The notes below the pieces were generated by a model. The model was given only the letters and a program-made list of their open reading frames with translations. It was not told the DNA's origin and did not search any database. Position numbers and translations under genes: made by a program. A stretch of 64,000 bases of DNA from Schistocephalus solidus. Lineage: Eukaryota; Platyhelminthes; Cestoda; Diphyllobothriidea; Diphyllobothriidae. Positions 1 through 10,514 of the stretch are shown here, piece by piece (position 1 is the first letter of the stretch; the number at the start of each line of letters is the position of its first letter). The stretch covers positions 149,802 through 213,801 of the forward strand of contig WEDG01002057.1 of NCBI GenBank assembly GCA_017591395.1, given 5' to 3'.

Positions 1-780
1 CGGTCGTCATCATAAAATATATAAGTCTAATTACGTCCGAATACAATGTGAAAGTTTCTGAATGTAGTTATAGCAATACAACGGTTAACGGTACAGTAAT
101 TGAAAAACGCTAACAAGTTTTAGTTTATGTATATATGTATATTTCGAAAGGTTACAGGCCTTGCCCTTGATGACCCTATTAATATAAAGTTATGATTGCA
201 TGTGTACAGTCAATATAAAATGGTGTACATTTAAAAATATTTGACTCAAAACATAACATAACTTCAAATGCATTTTCACAGCTATAGGCGAAACATGTTG
301 GAAAAAAAGTAGAGCTCAAAAGATTGTAGGAGAAGTAGATTTGAATGTAGAAAATTGGCTCGGAGTTGGCTCCGTAGGGGTGTATAGAGGACCAGCCTGT
401 CATGATGAAATAGAAGATATGGTGGCTAGGAAAACGAAACGAAACAAAGTTATACGTTTCCATTTGCCTGACCAAACTCAGCAAACCGACCGTTTCATTG
501 CACTCCTTTAGGTTTTTGCACTGTCATCAATGCCGGTGCAGGGATGACGATTTCGATCAATACTGGGGGCCCTGGTTATTGGGGAGTATGGGTAGTGAGT
601 CAACCAAACAGAGTGGTAGACGTCCATGGTAAGGTTTTTGTTTAGATAAATGAGCCATTAAAGGTTTAGCGTCACCTTGGATAGCATTGCGGAGGAGGAA
701 GTTCACAGGGGTGAAAATGCCTAAGATGATGAATCGTCCTTACTTTTATTTTTATTTAGAATTTAGAATTTAAGAATTTA
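1..780. other. No recognised gene (left edge)
   Basis: AT-rich sequence with short open frames on both strands but no recognisable protein or RNA. It lies downstream of the minus-strand gypsy integrase and could hold that element's 3' end or LTR. No second LTR copy was recognised to prove this. Confidence 0.4.
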
Positions 781-829
781 TATTTGGTCAGCACCGGGAA
801 GGTACTGTCTAAGGGGAACTTCGTGGTTG

Positions 830-1740
830 TACCGCCGAGTGCTCTGGAGTTAAAAAGGGCACAGAGTCGCCGATTTGATAAGTTTGTCACGAACATTGAT
901 GGTCATGAAGAAACTTCTGGTGGAATGAAGAAAATAGTCCGTTCGGCCTCGTGCGACTGTCGAATAATGCACCAACGCTTTGTGGCGTATTCGGTGGCCA
1001 GAATAGGATCTGGCGTAGGGAAAGCATAGGAGAGATAATATGGCAACATCAGCTTACGTCCGGTGTACAGAAAGAAGAGTGTAATCCAGTGGTGGTGGAG
1101 TGAATCAACCTATGGTAGGCCAAAAGACAGGAAGGTAGGTTTATGTCTTGTCCTGTCCGTGTCCGTTTTTAACGAAGGCAAGTAATATGCTAATGAGTGA
1201 ACGCTTAGTCAGTTTAACCAAGCCGTTCCTTTCTGGGTGGTATGGGGTGGTAAAGGTTTTTTGTATGTCAAGATACGTACAAACATCTTGGATGAGTTTG
1301 TAGTCAAAGTTGGCGCTACAATCGGAGTGGAAGGAAATCGGTGCACCTAACCTACAAAACCCACTCTCATGGGATCACGTTGGTGAGCTTTCACCCATTT
1401 CGTTAAATAATTGATCAAAAAGATGATATACTCATATCCTCTAACTGCTATTGGGAAGGGTCCAATAATATCTAACCCTAACCGTTCGCCTGGAAATCCG
1501 GTACTCATCGGTTGCTTTAGAGCTCTGGGATGTTTGATCGAGGACTTAAAAGAGGCACATGTAGTACAGACATGGCAGAAGTGAAAGGTGGAAGCACGGA
1601 GGTTGGGCCACAAAAATCGTGTACGTGCAGCCACTTCTGTGCAATTCTGATCACAGTTTTTGATAAGTGAACCAGGGTCTTACAGGTGGAGATGGGTTGT
1701 TTGGGCATCGCAGTAGAATAAAATGTCATTCTCCGTGGTC
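830..1740 (-). pseudogene. Integrase region of gypsy copy 1
   Basis: The frame at 1634-1347 begins with the end of the HHCC zinc module (CHVCTTCASF) and continues into the catalytic core, ERLGLDIIGPFPIAVRGYEY, with the first catalytic Asp. A second segment near 1.30 kb reads FHSDCSANFDYKLI (second Asp). Near 1.22 kb, YHPERNGLVKLTKRSL corresponds to the usual NG-VE-N segment, with Lys where the catalytic Glu is expected. Core residues and frame are therefore both lost. Confidence 0.75.
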
Positions 1741-1959
1741 AGGTAGAGCCATTGATGGAGCAAAAGTCATGCGCCTTGGCTGGATTCGATCATCTATTTT
1801 TCATTGGGTTTTGGTTTGTCTTGAGATATGTGGCGATAAATGAAAGATTTTTCAGGGTTGCTTTCTTAAGCCCAGGCCCACATTTCTCTTGTCTCTTCAC
1901 TCACGAATATTGCATTAAAGTAAGGTTGCGTTTTGTTTCATCAGTAATTTAAGAGTCGG

Positions 1960-2450
1960 TAATACGAGCTAGTGCGTTTGCATTTCGTTGATTAGGACCC
2001 GGTCGATACTGGCACTCAAAATCTAAATCTTGTAGGATTTAATGTCATCGGGCCAGTTGATCCATGAGGTCTAAGATAGAACGTAACCATTGAAGTGCCT
2101 TATGGTCAGTGCGAAGCAAGAAGCGTTGGCCTCAAAGGAAATAATGGAATTATTGAACATACGTGATTATAGCAAGCAGTTTGTGATGAAAGGTGCAAAA
2201 GCTGAGTTATGGTTAGGAAAGAATATTGCCAGCAAAACAGATAAGGTGTTCAAATCCTTGTGTGTCTGCTTGTAAAGGGCTTCCCCAACCGCAAAGCTGC
2301 TGGCGTTGGTATCAAGTATAAAGGGTGGTGCATCTTATTGGGTGTTAGACGGCGCTCGGACTGGTGTTGAGCAGAATTCGGCTTTCAGTGAAGCAAAAGC
2401 GTTTTTCACATTCAGTAGTCAATTTAAATGGTCTATTTTTCTCCGTACGT
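1960..2450 (-). pseudogene. RNase H-like remnant of gypsy copy 1
   Basis: Between the RT thumb and the integrase the minus strand encodes, with several stops and frame changes, pieces resembling the gypsy RNase H start (a TNASSFAVG-like segment near 2.28 kb). No continuous domain survives. The call rests mainly on position. Confidence 0.45.
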
Positions 2451-2689
2451 TAATGACTGGGTGCCGCTATTTGGGCAAAGTTTTGAAAACACTGGCGGTA
2501 GTATGATGCGATTCCGATGAATCTGCCTGCTTTCGTTTGATTATGTGGGATTGGCCAGCGTTGTATCTGCTCTACTCGATCAGGGAATGTGAAAATATGT
2601 AACGTAGAGATTCGATAATCGAGGAAATTAACCTCGCACCATAAGAAAGTACATTTGCTGGGTTTCAAAGTGAGTCCTGCGTCTTTGAG

Positions 2690-3389
2690 TGCTGTGTGTA
2701 CCAGTCTTAACTTAGTGTTATCTTCCTCAGTTGTACGACCAAAAGTTATAATATCGTCGAGGCAAACGTTGCAAGAATGAGGAAATAGGTGCCGTTAGGC
2801 TTTTTGCATCAGTTGGTTGAAGGTAGCAGCTGTGTTACGTAGGCTAATCGGAAGTTTTTGAAACTCGAAAATACATTGTGGGATGGTTAATGCAGTTTGT
2901 TGCGACCTTCTAGTCTATCTTAACTTATCAGTACTCCGATTTGAGGTCCGGCGTAGAGAACGAACTTGCGTCAGCCAACGCGTCCAAGGTATCGCCAATG
3001 CGTGGTAGTGGAAAAGAATTGTGTACCGTCACAGCGGTTAGGCGACGGTAATCCACACACACTCTTAGTCTACCATCCTTCTTTGGGACTAGAGCAATAG
3101 GTGAAGCGCAAGGGGAAGATGACGGACGGATAAAAACGGCTTTTAGTAACTCATCTAATATCTTATCCAGTTCCGCACTATAATGAACGGGGATGTGGTG
3201 AGGAGGTTGTCTGATAGGTTTGGAAAACCCCGTATCAATGACATGTCGCAATTTGTCTGTTTGACTAAACGAAAAACTGGGGAACGACTTAAGTATGTTT
3301 TGATTATGGTCAGTATCTACTGTCTGGGAGAGGAGTTCATCGCTATCCGTTGGGTTGAAACAAACGGATTCTATGACAGCTTGAAACAC
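2690..3389 (-). pseudogene. Reverse transcriptase region of gypsy copy 1
   Basis: The 153-residue frame at 3389-2928 carries the gypsy RT N-terminus: IRQPPHHIPVHYSAELDKIL, then ASPIALVPKKDGRLRVCVDY, then SFPLPRIGDTLDALADAS and FSTPDLKSEY. After a frame disturbance the palm motif reappears as CLDDIITFGRTTEE near 2.75 kb, so the two catalytic aspartates of (Y/V)xDD are kept with Cys-Leu in front. The C-terminal thumb/connection follows at 2668-2450 (KCTFLWCEVNFLDYRIS, then GRFIGIASYYRQCFQNFAQI). Broken by frameshifts. Confidence 0.8.
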
Positions 3390-3976
3390 TTAATCAAGAT
3401 CCAACTGGGAGTTTTCTGCTGCATTACAAACCACCTAATCACTGCAATAGCTTTCTTACCACCATCAATTCTGATTGTGTTAGATAAGATCCTTCTGGTG
3501 ACAATTTCTACACACAAAGCCACCTATTCACCGCAATAGCTCTACCTCCATCAATTCTGACTCTGTTGTATGAGATCCTTCTGGTGACCATTTCTACACA
3601 CAAACCCACCTATTCACCGCAATAGCTTACATTCCACCATCTTTTCTGACTCTGTTGGTTGAGATCCTTCTGGTGACCATTTCTACACACAAACACACCT
3701 ATTCACCGCAATAGCTTGCTTACCACCATCAATTCTGACTCTATTGGATGGCAATAAATAACCAAATAAACTAGTCTATCTGATTCGAGCGAAGACTGCA
3801 CATTTTTCTTAACACTGATTCTATTGACATTTTATTTTCCTCATCTTTTCCCAGTAGCTGTCCCCATGACTCAGAGAAAGAACCATCGGGAATTTGAGTT
3901 GGGTTGAAAAGAAACAGATGCTATCACAGCTTTAAAAACTTAATCAAGATCCAACTGGGGTTCTTAGGCTGTAACT
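3350..3976. repeat. Direct duplication flanking the tandem array
   Basis: About 75 bp at 3350-3425 (gggttgaaac...cttaatcaagatccaactgg) recur at 3897-3976 with about 80-85% identity by eye. The array sits between the two copies. The duplicated piece appears to be gypsy sequence from just upstream of RT, so array and flank probably arose by one or more internal duplications. Confidence 0.8.
3437..3755. repeat. Tandem repeat, ~86-90 bp period, about 3.5 copies
   Basis: Consecutive copies share 'gcaatagc', 'caccatc(a/t)(a/t)ttctga' and 'gatccttctggtgac'. The 'gcaatagc' anchor occurs at 3444, 3533, 3619 and 3709, giving periods of 89, 86 and 90. Copies differ by substitutions and small indels. 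The array interrupts gypsy copy 1 between protease and RT. Confidence 0.9.
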
Positions 3977-4190
3977 GGTTGTCTGGGAGGAAATGCACCT
4001 GACGATCTTTTACATGAATAATGCAGACAGTAGCAGATAGGAAATCTGTTCCTACTATGATATCGCAATAATATTTGGAAATAACTCTGAAATAATGTTT
4101 AGCAGAGTTAATCCCCATGAGTAAGGATAGATAGATGCTATGGGTTACGTCAATCTTGGTGTTGTTCGCAGCCGTTAATTCCGGGAGGTA
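3924..4190 (-). pseudogene. Retropepsin-like remnant of gypsy copy 1
   Basis: The translated minus strand contains YYCDIIVGTDFLSATVC followed by VKDRQVHFLPDN. This matches the C-terminal half of gypsy aspartic proteases, where an I(L/V)G-DFL segment follows the flap. The catalytic D-(S/T)-G lies further upstream in a disturbed region (IDVGGKF, near 4.27 kb, may be its trace). Position between gag and RT supports the call. Confidence 0.5.
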
Positions 4191-4196
4191 TGAGAG

Positions 4197-5110
4197 TTAA
4201 GTAGGTGTCGCTAACTTGTCCGGTGGTATACAACTAACCTTAACTAGCAAAAACTTTCCTCCTACATCGATCAAAGCTGGCTTAGTTTGTCCGGCATACT
4301 CAACATCAATTCTCATTATATGGTGCATGGAGGGAAGATTTACGCAGTCAGGAGCGAACAATCGTGACTTACGGAGAGTATTGTGACCGCAGTGGAGAGC
4401 TTGTTTACCGAACGTTTCGCAGTATTGGCAGCCAGGGCGATGCTTTTGGAATTGAACTGGTAATTGTTTAATTGCCCGTTCGTGGGTTTCACTCTTATTT
4501 TTTGGAACCATATTACCAGGGAAATGAGGAGTATTTTCGGTTTGATGATTTTCATATTGTTGGCAGCGTTGTAGAGCTGTTGCTAGATTTGAAGGGAGAT
4601 TAAGGATGAAATGTTTTGAAACAGAACGATCTCGGAGATTGGAGATAAAGCGATGGAGAATAACATCATAAAAACCACTTTGAGGTGTGTTGGGAAAGGC
4701 CATGCGTGCCAGCTGGCCCAATTCAAGGGCAAACTCACCGGCAGATTGTTTTGGTGTCTGATAGAGACTGTAGAGCCGTTCTCCGACAGCACAGGAAGGT
4801 ACGTTAATTATCAAATGGAGCAATAAAGATGTCTTGTGACGAAACGAGCGAAATTCCGGATGTCATATCTGGTTTTCTGGTAAATGTAGAGGGTAAAAGG
4901 AAGCTTAACATGCATCTTGTGTGGTCTGCAGGGGAAAATGTCAACAATAAAATCAATATTTTGTCCAGACTCGTAGGTATCGGGAGCAAGGAGTGGGTCT
5001 GCATGGTTAACACTGTTTGGGGAGGAATAACGAGAGTGTTGAGATGGATGAGGCGAAATTATTGGGGAATAGGGTTCAACATCCGCTGCCACCAATGTTA
5101 CGTCCTATTT
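4197..5110 (-). pseudogene. gag-like region of gypsy copy 1
   Basis: A frame of about 208 residues (4823 to 4197) shows a gag capsid-like stretch (GERLYSLYQTPKQSAGEFAL) and a helical region ending LATALQRCQQYENHQ. It is followed by a zinc-knuckle-like CQYCETFGKQALHC. The spacing fits CX2CX4HX4C, but the usual histidine position is lysine. The N-terminal part continues in other frames up to about 5.1 kb (motif MQTHSLLPIPTSLDKI), so there is at least one frameshift. The role in an intact element would be capsid assembly and RNA binding. Confidence 0.65.
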
Positions 5111-5279
5111 TACTCCTGCGTCTGAAGAGAGTTTGTTATCCTTCGATGAGTGTGGTCTTTCCGAATCTTCAAAAAGATCCTTGGTGGGTATATTTCCTGA
5201 AAGGGGTTTCACAACACGGTTAGATAATAATTACTCACACATGCACAGTGTATTTTGCATCAAGTGCATTTGTCCAACT

Positions 5280-5960
5280 TTGCATCGTATCAAGTAAGTT
5301 CGTTATACACGATCTTCCCCTACGAATGCGGTACTGTGCGTTGGAAAAGAAGCTATGGATTTTTAAATAAACAACTGATTACTTTTTGATGACCTTCTCC
5401 ATGACCTTGCAGCGGATGGAGATAAGACTGTCAGGCCTGTAATTTGTAGCACGTAGCACGACTAACACTTTTGTGAAATGGTGTAAAGTTCACTATTTTC
5501 CTGTCCGTAGGAAGAATTCCCGTATCGAACGATTTCTGGCACAGAAAGGATAGCGGTTTAGCGAGCCCTCAAGCAATTTTGAGGAGCAGTTTTGCTGGAA
5601 GCTCATCAGGTACGTGGAATTTACATGACTTCATACTTTTTAGTTCTTCAAACACTGCCTCCTCGAAAGAGCATATCCTGAATAACTGGCGCTCCCATAC
5701 TCTTGTACCTAGATGGAATGAAAACAGCTTCTCTGGTGAACAGTGAGTGAAAGAGCTGAGAAAATTGTTCAGCTCTGTTTTTAATTTCCAATATCTGGTA
5801 ACCGATATAGTTTCCCATAGCAGGAATTGGGTTCCTGATGCGTGTGCATTTTGTAGATATCTGTAGAGCAATTTAGGATTTTTAACTACTCGCTGGAGCA
5901 AATCCCTCTCTTTATAAATAGGTTTATTGATTAGGCACTTCTTGTCGCCATCAAATAAAC
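5280..5960 (-). pseudogene. LINE fragment: endonuclease-RT linker and RT start
   Basis: The minus-strand frame at 5901-5569 encodes KNPKLLYRYLQN, then FSFHLGTRVWERQLF and PDELPAKLLLKIA. These match the linker between the endonuclease and RT of CR1/Jockey-group LINEs. In a shifted frame a VMEKVI-K-like segment near 5.39 kb marks RT onset. The remnant stops abruptly next to a plus-strand RT fragment of the same general family. Confidence 0.7.
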
Positions 5961-5990
5961 AAACACTTATTTTAAGTAACCACTTTAGCT

Positions 5991-6662
5991 TTGTTTTTTA
6001 TATGCTTAAATGACTGTGTTCCAAATAACGAATTTGTTTTAAGTAAACAAAGCCTTCTGTTATACAAGATAGAAAGAATTGGAATCAGAGGTAACCTACT
6101 AAAATGGATCAAAAACTTTCTCGTGGGTCAGCGCCAGGTTGTGTGGACTGGCCAAGAGAGGTCAACTTCTGCTGCGGTCGAGAGCGGGATTCTTCAGGGT
6201 ACTAGGTCCAATACTGTTCCAATACTAATCCAATATTAATCCAATACTGTACCCAATATACGTGAACGATTGCGTCAGGGATCTGGATTGTAAAGCAGCA
6301 ATGCTTGCCAACGACTTGAAAAATCTGGAATGTAATCTAGAGCCCTGCCAACGACGATAAACTACAGATCAACTTAAATTGGTTGGAGGAGTTGTCGAAC
6401 CATTGGCTTTTGCGGTTCAACGTCGATAAATGTACAATACTATGCTAAGGCAACCCATCCAGATCTGCCAACAGTAAGAGCTACTTTCTCAACGGGGAAG
6501 CCTTAAAAGACAGGGAAACCCAAAAATACCTTGGTTTGCTGACGACTACCACACTAAATCTGTCCTCTCACTACTCCAAAGTGGCGAAGAGCACAATGGT
6601 TGTGTGGTATGCCATCAGACGAGCCCTTTTGGAGTTCGATGAAGAGAGATTTTACTAGAAAG
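5991..6662 (+). pseudogene. LINE reverse transcriptase fragment (plus strand)
   Basis: Frames on the plus strand read KIERIGIRGNLLKWIKNFLV, then a GILQG segment, then YVNDCVRDLDCKAAML and, after frameshifts, FNVDKCTIL and the NGEALKD/QKYLGLL region. These are the RT palm and thumb of a CR1/Jockey-group LINE. It is about 80% identical by eye to the reverse complement of 7.6-8.1 kb. Near 6.66 kb it is cut and replaced by the 3' end of another LINE. Confidence 0.75.
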
Positions 6663-6664
6663 AC

Positions 6665-6965
6665 TAATTTCTCTTCCTGGATCCAGTATCTCTTATACTG
6701 ATAGATTTCAGTTAGCAAGTATCGAATTTCTGTGGTTAAGAAGACTCGAAGCTGGCCTCTGCCTGTTTCGCGTTAACTCTAGTCCAAATCTCCTACGAAT
6801 TAACATTCTCACTCCAACGGGTCGACCTTATGCCACTCGTAATTCCTCCATGATTATGTCATCCCCTTTAGCTCCACAACTAACCGTTCCCTTTTTTGAC
6901 TCGAAATATACTTTTATCTGGAAAAATATTCCACTCCAAATTAGTTTGTCGTCTAAATTAGTGAT
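6665..6965 (+). pseudogene. 3' end of a second LINE family (plus strand)
   Basis: The translated plus strand reads DRFQLASIEFLWLRRLEAGL, then TPTGRPYATRNS and FIWKNIPLQI. It resembles the C-terminal end of the plus-strand LINE at 15.3-18.3 kb (there IRYRQLF and SIWNKLPRSIKIQLSYPLFT). Only the last ~100 codons are present and no start or RT core is seen. Confidence 0.55.
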
Positions 6966-6978
6966 TTTCAAAACAACT

Positions 6979-7000
6979 TCAATTCAATTCAATTTATTGA
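6979..7000 (-). repeat. LINE 3' terminal short repeat
   Basis: The plus strand reads ttcaattcaattcaattt, i.e. (TTGAA)n on the element's strand, at the 3' end of the 7.0-11.2 kb LINE. Similar short repeats close other LINE ends at 18.45 and 18.76 kb (cagttcagttcagtt and related). Short tandem 3' ends instead of poly(A) are typical of CR1-like elements. Confidence 0.65.
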
Positions 7001-7148
7001 GGAAAATAAGCATGGGACTTTGAGTACCCTACTTGTAAAGTGAAATTAAGTGCGGTACACAGAGAAACAACATCGGGTCACGAAATTTCAAAAGCAATCA
7101 TAAAATATGGCACGTGGTGTGCGAGTTTCGAATGTTAAGTTAAATTAC

Positions 7149-8705
7149 TCATCGGTCTGGCTCATTTTGGAACATAAAACTGTGAAGTTTCCTTTTAAAG
7201 CTTTTCAGGGGTTGTAACATCACAACGTCCACAGGGAGGGCATTCCACGGTTTTACAACTCTGACAAAGAAGGAGAACTTGCCCACATCCAGTCTTGCCT
7301 GCTGGGCGCGCAGTTTCAATGGGTGACCTCGGAGGCGGGTCGTGGCAGCAAATTCAAAGAAAACCGAGAATTCCAGGCAAAACAACAATCCCTTCACTAT
7401 GCGGAATGTCTGCAGGAGATCCCCGCGCATTTGCCTATAACTCAAAAAGAACAGATTTAAGGTTCGTTATGCGGGTTGGATATGGCAAAGAGCTATGACA
7501 CTTAACCATTTTGGTGGCTCTCCTTTTTACTCTTTCGAGACAGTTCTGATCTTGAACTGTGCAGGGTCTCCGGGCTTGTACAGTATATTTTCAAATGCGG
7601 CCTAATGAATTTTATAAAAATCTTAGCGAAGAGATCTTCATTGAAATCCAAAAAGGCTCGTCTGATGGCATGCCACATATGCATTGCGTTCTTCACTACA
7701 TTCGAGCAGAGAGAGGATGGTTTAAGGTTGTGGTCATCAGCACACCATAGTCCTTTTTGGGTTCCACGTCTTTTAAAGCTTCACCATTTATAAAGTAGCT
7801 TCTACTGTCGGCAGCTCCGGATGGGTTGCCTAAGCTAAGTATTGTACACTTATGGACGTTGAACCGCAAAAGCCAAGGTTTCGACCACTCCTCCAACTGA
7901 CTTAAGTTGATCTGTAGTTTTTCGTCGTCAACAGGGTTCTGGATTACATTCCAAATTTTCGTGTCGTCAGTAAGCATTGCTGCTTCACTGTCCAGATCGC
8001 TGACACAACCTTCCACGTATATTAGGAAGAGTATTTTGCCTATTACTGAATCCTGCGGAACCCTACTCTCGACCGCAGCAGAATTTGGCCTCTCCAATCC
8101 GATGCACACAACCTAGTGCCGATCAACGACTGAGTTTTCGATCCACTTGAGGAGGTTATCTCTCATTCCAATTCTTTCTAGCTTGCATAATCGTCTTCCT
8201 TTTCGGAACTCGTGTAGACAGTTTGATAACAAATTATGAGTCCCGAGAAATTTCACCAAATTCGCTCTTGATGATCCTTTCCATAACCTTCCAAAGGATG
8301 CATGTCATTATTATGGGCCCATAGTTTGTCACTGAGGCCCGGCTACCACTTTTGTACAAGGCAGTTATATGTGCCAGCTTTCAATCAACAGGAAGTGTTC
8401 CGGAGTCCAATGACTTTTGAATGAGCACTGACAGAGGTGCGGAAAGTTCATTGGCGAGTTCTTTCAGAAGTTTGGGTGAAAGCTCATCCGGTTCTGCAGA
8501 TTTCGACTCTTTTATTTCCTTAAATTCCCTTCGGAGCAATAATTCTGAGAAAAAGAATGTGTCTAATGCTTGCAGTCGGCAGGTTATCCGCTGACGGACG
8601 AAGGAACCGTGCATCGTTTGTGTAGACTGAGCGGTAGAACTGGGAAAAGTACTCGTCTTTGTCCCTTTTTTCAGAAAGGTTGACGACCATGGGAGTCTTA
8701 ATCAT
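7149..8705 (-). pseudogene. LINE ORF2 linker, RT and C-terminus
   Basis: Linker and RT onset lie at 8705-8381 (ESKSAEPDELSPKLLKELAN; APLSVLIQKSLDSGTLPVD). RT palm lies at 8109-7696 (ESRVPQDSVIGKILFLIYVE), where the catalytic box usually written FADD reads LTDD at 7974-7963, keeping both Asp. The end of the RT reappears at 7445-7149 (RLRGHPLKLRAQQARLDVGK, then VVKPWNALPVDVV). The pieces are in different frames. Motif A is mostly lost between 8.1 and 8.3 kb. Confidence 0.8.
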
Positions 8706-9117
8706 CGGGATTTGATGCTTGTTCCTTATACATCTGCGGAGTTAACTGTGGACAAACAATGGATTCTGCGTTGACATTTGCAGTAAAGTCTTCTCGAATT
8801 CTCGTTTCGTTTTTTAAAGATAAGGCTTCTCAGTTTGTTACTCTGTGTTTAATACTTGCTAAAATATGCACTTTGATCAGACGCAATATTTTCTTCGCAA
8901 TTTGGGCTTCCTGTTTATTACCCTGTTTAGTTGGCTATCTAGCCACCCACGACGCTTGCTCTGATAAACACTCGTAAGTGGGCAGTGGTTTTCCATGAGT
9001 TGCATAAGAACATTCCGGAAGAACCCCCAATCTTCGTTCACAGTGCTTGAAAACATTGAGGTCCAGTTTAGGTTTGTTAAATCTGCTCGCATCTGATGAA
9101 AATGTTCTCGCCAAATG

Positions 9118-10062
9118 TTATGCCGTTTTTCCTCTATAGCAGGCACAACGGAGAATAAGGAGCAGTCCCACATGGTCACTTTGACCGAGCGGAGGCATTG
9201 AAATAATCTCCTCAATGCTGCCTGATGTTTTCGTAAAAAACAGGTCGACAGAGTTAGCCCTTTGTCCTTCATGTGTCCTGGTGGGGAAGAGGACATATTG
9301 TGCGAGGATTTCCTTCAAGTACTTTTGCAGAAATATGTTATCAAAATTCAATTTCGTGCATAATGATTGAACAGTGCTCCAGTTAATTCCTGGTGCGTTG
9401 AAGTCACCCCTAATCATGAAATTAGGTTGACTGGAGAACTTTTCTAATTGTTCCATCAAGTGGGTGTCTGGGACTTGGCCTATCCTAAAAAGCCGATACA
9501 CAGAGAGGACATCCAGACATGGAGAGTCGACAGCCTTAATGGTCAACCATATGGCTTTCGTGCTGCGCGCAAACTGGCTCATCTTGTCAGACACTATTAG
9601 CACTTCTTTTACATTCACGATTATTCCCCCACTCTGACGGTTTTCTCCGTCCCTCCGATATATTTGGTATCCAGACAATGTTATTTCGCTATCTTGAATA
9701 TTGTCATACAGCCAGGTTTCGGTTACTGCTATCACATCCGGAGATACTTCGGCAAGACAAATTTTTAACTCATCAAGTTTTCCTAAAAGGCTTAGGGAAT
9801 TTGTGTAAAAGCACTTCAATAATGCTCCACCCAAACTTCCTTTTACGTTTGTCAATTTTATGGGCCTTACCGCGTCTCCTCTGACGTCAATCGCATATGG
9901 ATCTTCCGTTTCTTGATGAGTTTTCAGTAACTCTGGTTTCCACAGTGAGAACGCTAGGCGTAAAGGATTCAGTTCTGTCCTCTTTTTGGGCAATTTGTTG
10001 CCTGGTAGCTTTTGTGTTTGTGAGGTGGGTGGCATTATCCTTAATGAAATTGCTTGGTTCAA
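9118..10062 (-). CDS. LINE ORF2 apurinic-like endonuclease domain
   Basis: An open frame of 314 residues. Residues 114-117 are TETW (metal-binding Glu), 219-228 GDFNAPGINW (catalytic Asp/Asn) and 295-297 SDH (Asp-His pair). These are the signature positions of AP-endonuclease domains that nick target DNA for target-primed reverse transcription. The first ~75 residues are poorly conserved linker. The frame is lost after residue ~302, and the linker continues in another frame below 9.3 kb. This is the best-preserved enzymatic domain in the window, although ORF2 as a whole is broken. Confidence 0.85.
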   Translation of the reverse strand: MNQAISLRIMPPTSQTQKLPGNKLPKKRTELNPLRLAFSLWKPELLKTHQETEDPYAIDVRGDAVRPIKLTNVKGSLGGALLKCFYTNSLSLLGKLDELKICLAEVSPDVIAVTETWLYDNIQDSEITLSGYQIYRRDGENRQSGGIIVNVKEVLIVSDKMSQFARSTKAIWLTIKAVDSPCLDVLSVYRLFRIGQVPDTHLMEQLEKFSSQPNFMIRGDFNAPGINWSTVQSLCTKLNFDNIFLQKYLKEILAQYVLFPTRTHEGQRANSVDLFFTKTSGSIEEIISMPPLGQSDHVGLLLILRCACYRGKTA

Positions 10063-10514
10063 TAAAAATTCGCATTCCTTTGAACTACATTCCCCTTGAA
10101 AATAGCCAGATTGTTTTCAACAGCTTTCAGTCTTGATTGTAGTTCCAAGACAACTTTCCAGCGTTTCAGTCTTTGCGCAGAGCAGTAGTCCGGTTGAAAA
10201 AAACCTCTTGATGCGAGTGACTGAGGTTGGTTTTTTGGGATAGGATCGCCCTGACTTGGTCTTTGCTCTCCAGCATAATTTTGATAGAACGCGGTCGCGG
10301 CGTTCCCGGACATTCTTCACTCTTTTTTACCGATCTGGAATGTTTTAAGAACTTTAAATTCTACGCCTGGTGAGAGCTACTGGTTTATGACGCCATTAAA
10401 CGTAGCGAGGTCTGTTGCGACATGGTCTTCAGGTCAGACTGCAGTCAATTCGTGCAAACACTTAATAACTAAACAATGTTGCCGATCCTGGTGCTTGGAA
10501 TTTTTGCTTCCTCC

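Larger units (their letters stand above)
830..5110 (-). mobile_element. Decayed Ty3/gypsy retrotransposon (gypsy copy 1)
   Basis: Reading on the minus strand from about 5.1 kb down to 0.8 kb, the order is gag, protease, reverse transcriptase, RNase H, integrase. This is the Ty3/gypsy (Metaviridae-type) order. Each domain is recognisable but the frame is broken many times, so the copy is dead. A tandem array and a duplicated flank sit between protease and RT. No LTR pair was identified, so the ends are approximate. Such elements copy through an RNA intermediate in cytoplasmic particles; this one should encode nothing functional. Confidence 0.85.

Noticed and set aside
3183..3539. 118-codon plus frame
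   Set aside because: The first half is antisense to the gypsy RT and the second half is the tandem repeat.
3437..3755. CRISPR-like repeat/spacer pattern
   Set aside because: The repeats are contiguous with an ~88-bp period, have no unique spacers, and the DNA is eukaryotic.
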